Positions 61,576 through 64,000 of a stretch of 64,000 bases of DNA are shown piece by piece. Each line of letters begins with the position of its first letter. Within the stretch, counting starts at the first letter, position 1. Location: contig NZ_DIHC01000053.1 of NCBI RefSeq assembly GCF_002419965.1, positions 1-64,000 on the forward strand, in the 5' to 3' direction. The DNA is from Pseudomonas sp. UBA5706 (GTDB lineage Bacteria; Pseudomonadota; Gammaproteobacteria; Pseudomonadales; Pseudomonadaceae). Under the pieces are notes generated by a model, which saw only the letters and a program-made list of their open reading frames with translations, made no database searches and was not told the DNA's origin. The position numbers and the translations under genes are program-made.

Positions 61576-62901
61576 TCATGCGGCTTCGTGAAAATCCATT
61601 TCAGGCGGTTGGCGACGGAAACCACCTGTGAGCCAGGCCAGGTAGATGCAACCTATGGCCAGCCAGCTCAGGCCCAGGATGATCGCCATCTTGTCCAGGC
61701 TGATCATCAACCACAAGCAGGCCATTGCACCGATCAGCGGGAAGATCAGGAACAACAATGCTTCGCGCACTCCACGATTTTTGGCACCTATCCAATAGTG
61801 GAAAATCACCGAGACGTTCACCAGCGTGAATGCCAGGAAGGCGCCGAAGTTGATGAAGGAGGTCGAGGTCGTGACGTCCAGCTTCAGTGCCATCAGGGCC
61901 ACGACGCCACACAACACAATGCTGTTGACCGGTGTGCCAAAGCGCTCGCTGACCCGGCCAAAGAATGACGTGGACAGTACCCCGTCACGGCCCATGGCAT
62001 ACAACAATCGCGACCCGCTCGCCTGTGCCGCCAAGCCCGACGCAAATTGCCCCACGACCATGCCTATCATGAAGAAGCTGACGAACAGATCACCCCCTAT
62101 GTTCTTGGCGATTTCATAGGCAGCGGAATCCGCGTTATCGAAAACCGTCGTCGGGTGCGCCAACTGCACGAAGTAGGACACGACGATGAAGATCAAGCCG
62201 CCGATCAGGGTAATCAGCATGATCGCCCGAGGAATGGTGCGTACCGGATCCCGGGTCTCTTCGGTCAGGGTACTGACCGCATCGAACCCCAGGAATGAAT
62301 AGCAGGCAATCGCTGAACCGCCCATGATCAGCGGCAGTTTCATGTCGCCCGAAATAAACGGCTTCAACGTCCACAGCGGCGTGCTCGCGTCCCCGCCGAT
62401 GTAATGAATGCACAGCACCACGAACGCGACGAGCACCAGCATCTGGATGAGCATCAACAGCGCACTGACCTTGTTCGCCAACTTCAGGCCAATAATGTTG
62501 ATGACACTGGTAATGAGGATGAAGGCAAGCACCCAGACCGGCTGCGGCACCGAGGGAAAGGCTGAACCGAGGTAGGCCGCCCCGATCAACCAGATGGCCA
62601 TGGGCAGGAACAGGTAGTCGAGTAGAACGGCCCAGCCGGCAAGGAAACCCAGTTTCGGGCTGATGGCCTTACGTACATAGCTGTAGGCCGATCCGGCAAC
62701 GGGGAAGGCCGCTGCCATATGTCCATAGCTTAACGCGGTAAAGAACATTGGGACCAATGCCGCAAGATACGCCGCAGGCACCATGCCTTGAGTGGATGTG
62801 GCGAGAATGCCAAACGTTGCGAGGACGACCGTCGGGGTCATATAGGCGATGCCGAACAGCACCACCGCCCCCAGTGAAAGCGTGCGTTGAAGACGAGCCA
62901 T
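61576..62901 (-). CDS. APC-superfamily amino acid/amine permease
   Basis: 441 residues, about 12 membrane helices. It shows the APC start LGAVVLFGIAYMTPTVV and the consensus SYGHMAAAFPVAGSAYSYVRKA, with FLGFDAVSTLTEETRDP in helix 6. The type resembles putrescine or amino-acid importers such as PuuP/YeeF. Located downstream of a nitrilase-family hydrolase gene (117-base gap, same strand), suggesting uptake of the hydrolase's substrate or product. Confidence 0.9.
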   Translation of the reverse strand: MARLQRTLSLGAVVLFGIAYMTPTVVLATFGILATSTQGMVPAAYLAALVPMFFTALSYGHMAAAFPVAGSAYSYVRKAISPKLGFLAGWAVLLDYLFLPMAIWLIGAAYLGSAFPSVPQPVWVLAFILITSVINIIGLKLANKVSALLMLIQMLVLVAFVVLCIHYIGGDASTPLWTLKPFISGDMKLPLIMGGSAIACYSFLGFDAVSTLTEETRDPVRTIPRAIMLITLIGGLIFIVVSYFVQLAHPTTVFDNADSAAYEIAKNIGGDLFVSFFMIGMVVGQFASGLAAQASGSRLLYAMGRDGVLSTSFFGRVSERFGTPVNSIVLCGVVALMALKLDVTTSTSFINFGAFLAFTLVNVSVIFHYWIGAKNRGVREALLFLIFPLIGAMACLWLMISLDKMAIILGLSWLAIGCIYLAWLTGGFRRQPPEMDFHEAA

Positions 62902-63017
62902 GAGCTATTACTCCGGATTATTGGTTTTATGGCAGAGAAAACTTCGGCAGAAAAAACATTGTTGTTATGGGTACAGGCTGACCGCTCCAGCGCCAGGCAA
63001 CGGGCGGTCACTGGGCA

Positions 63018-63833
63018 TCAGGGGATCAGCAGCTCGCGCAGGCCGTCGGCATGCTCGATCACACGGCCCGGCAGTCGGATGCGCTGATCATCCAGATAGC
63101 GGTAGTCCTGCCGCGCGGCCTGCAATTGGCTGAAATCAAGCTCGACGCTGAATTGGCATTCCTCGCGTCCGGCTTCATGCAACAGCGTGCCGAATGGATC
63201 GACCAACGCACTACCGCCAGCAAACACCAGAGCACCCGTACCGGCACCGACCCGGTTGACCATGACCGCCAGCGCCTGGTTTTCCTGGGCTCGGGCCATG
63301 ATGGCGGTGCGGTGGGTTGGGCCGTAGGGGTCCATGTTGCCGTTGGTGACGATGAGCAAATCGACGCCCAACTGGGCAAGCGCGCGCGCCGTTTCGGGAA
63401 ATTCGATGTCGTAGCAAATCAACAGGCCAATACGCACGCCGTTCCACTCACAGGTCGCGAACCGATCACCCGGCTCGAACACGCCGCGCTCCGAGGGCCA
63501 AAGGTGGGTCTTGCGATAACGCAAAGCGATGCCCTCGGGCGTGATCAGCAGCGTGGTGTTGTAAAACCGGCCACCCGCGTTTTCCGCAAAGCCAATGACC
63601 ACAGCAATGTTTCGTTCATGGGCCAGACGCTGCACGGCCTGCACAGTCGGCCCGTCCAGGGGTTCTGCAACGGCGGCGACCGTATCGACGGTTGGAAAGC
63701 CCATCAGATAGGTTTCCGGGAATACGACCAGCCGAGTATCACTGTCGCAGGCGGCAATCGCTGCAAGGGCGCATTGCAGGTTATGGGCGGTATCGCTGTC
63801 GCGGCCTGCCAACTGCGCGAATTCGACCTTCAT
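63018..63833 (-). CDS. Carbon-nitrogen hydrolase (nitrilase superfamily)
   Basis: 271-residue amidase-type enzyme with the triad E40 (FPETY), K108 (RKTHLW) and C140 (LICYDIEFPE). Length and motifs fit aliphatic amidases/omega-amidase-like or deaminated-amide hydrolases, not true nitrilases. AGGAG lies close before the ATG. First gene of a pair with the APC permease; substrate unresolved, an amide of a polyamine or amino acid is a guess from the permease. Confidence 0.92.
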   Translation of the reverse strand: MKVEFAQLAGRDSDTAHNLQCALAAIAACDSDTRLVVFPETYLMGFPTVDTVAAVAEPLDGPTVQAVQRLAHERNIAVVIGFAENAGGRFYNTTLLITPEGIALRYRKTHLWPSERGVFEPGDRFATCEWNGVRIGLLICYDIEFPETARALAQLGVDLLIVTNGNMDPYGPTHRTAIMARAQENQALAVMVNRVGAGTGALVFAGGSALVDPFGTLLHEAGREECQFSVELDFSQLQAARQDYRYLDDQRIRLPGRVIEHADGLRELLIP

Positions 63834-63968
63834 GGGCTCTCCTTATCGAGTCACGTTGCCAATCAGCCACAAAATTGCTGGCCTGATCATTGGCTCTGCG
63901 GGCAGTATGCGCATCGACAAGTGTTGCGGGGTATTACGCAGCTGTAGTAACCCAAGAGGGGTAGATCA
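63834..63968. other. Divergent promoter region at the window end
   Basis: 135 bases between the nitrilase start and a likely rightward gene, no recognisable operator. Confidence 0.4.
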
Positions 63969-64000
63969 ATGACAATCGCACTTGGGGACATCGCCTGGCA
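63969..64000 (+). CDS. Start of a rightward gene (truncated by window)
   Basis: ATG at 63969 with AGAGGGG seven bases before it, reading MTIALGDIAW up to the window edge. Too short to identify; divergent from the nitrilase gene, so possibly its regulator or a pathway gene. Confidence 0.4.
   Translation, partial: MTIALGDIAW

Overview
The window is about 64 kb of a Pseudomonas chromosome, most likely from the fluorescent/syringae side of the genus. Base composition is high in G+C with tight gene packing. The order argG-motY-pyrC-rnt-bfd-bfr-grxD-molybdopterin oxidoreductase-small ORF-argF-ABC ATPase (20.7-31.8 kb) is the order I recall for the P. aeruginosa PAO1 block around PA3525-PA3538. A PA3496-family peptide sits beside nth, as in that species. 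I see no rRNA, tRNA, insertion sequence, prophage or CRISPR array.

Layout. 0-11 kb: a four-gene DNA-repair set (beta-CASP exonuclease, ATP-dependent ligase, Lhr-type helicase, PdeM endonuclease). It is split into two translationally coupled pairs by a complete basic-amino-acid ABC operon of the aotJQMOP type. 11-18 kb: housekeeping genes (dcd, a cold-shock protein, apbC/mrp, metG, a solitary soluble rsxB, nth). 18-20.5 kb: an orphan LuxR-type response regulator, more than 1 kb of AT-rich DNA and an unrecognised HTH-like protein. 20.7-31.8 kb: the conserved block above, covering arginine and pyrimidine synthesis, flagellar MotY, RNase T and iron storage. 31.9-37.8 kb: a PhzF-like protein, YbaK and a glpK-glpR-glpD regulon with recognisable GlpR operators but no glpF. 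37.9-42.3 kb: a 1453-residue LRR/NEL-type protein resembling bacterial E3 ubiquitin ligase effectors. 42.3-49.4 kb: the acidic amino acid transporter aatJQMP with its two-component system aauSR. Its upstream region holds an exact TTCGG-N4-CCGAA site and a GG-N10-GC sigma-54 promoter. 49.4-54.2 kb: a remnant of a second sigma-54 regulator, then a gntR / ADP-ribosylglycohydrolase / NCS1 permease / PfkB kinase operon with the same logic as E. coli yegTUVW. 54.3-64 kb: a DsbA-like protein, divergent metE/metR, ddl with a Nudix gene, the zinc-independent L31 gene rpmE2 behind a Zur-like box, and an APC permease with a nitrilase-family hydrolase.

How they work together. Three amino-acid uptake systems, glycerol catabolism and arginine and methionine synthesis give a nutrient-scavenging picture. 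Fur-, Zur-, MetR-, GlpR- and AauR-like sites lie where the downstream gene predicts them. The least described parts are the GntR/ADPRH/NCS1/PfkB module, the solitary RsxB with a helical-repeat tail, the NEL protein, and the repair cluster interrupted by a transporter. Motif, operator and homology calls were made by eye; no database search was run.
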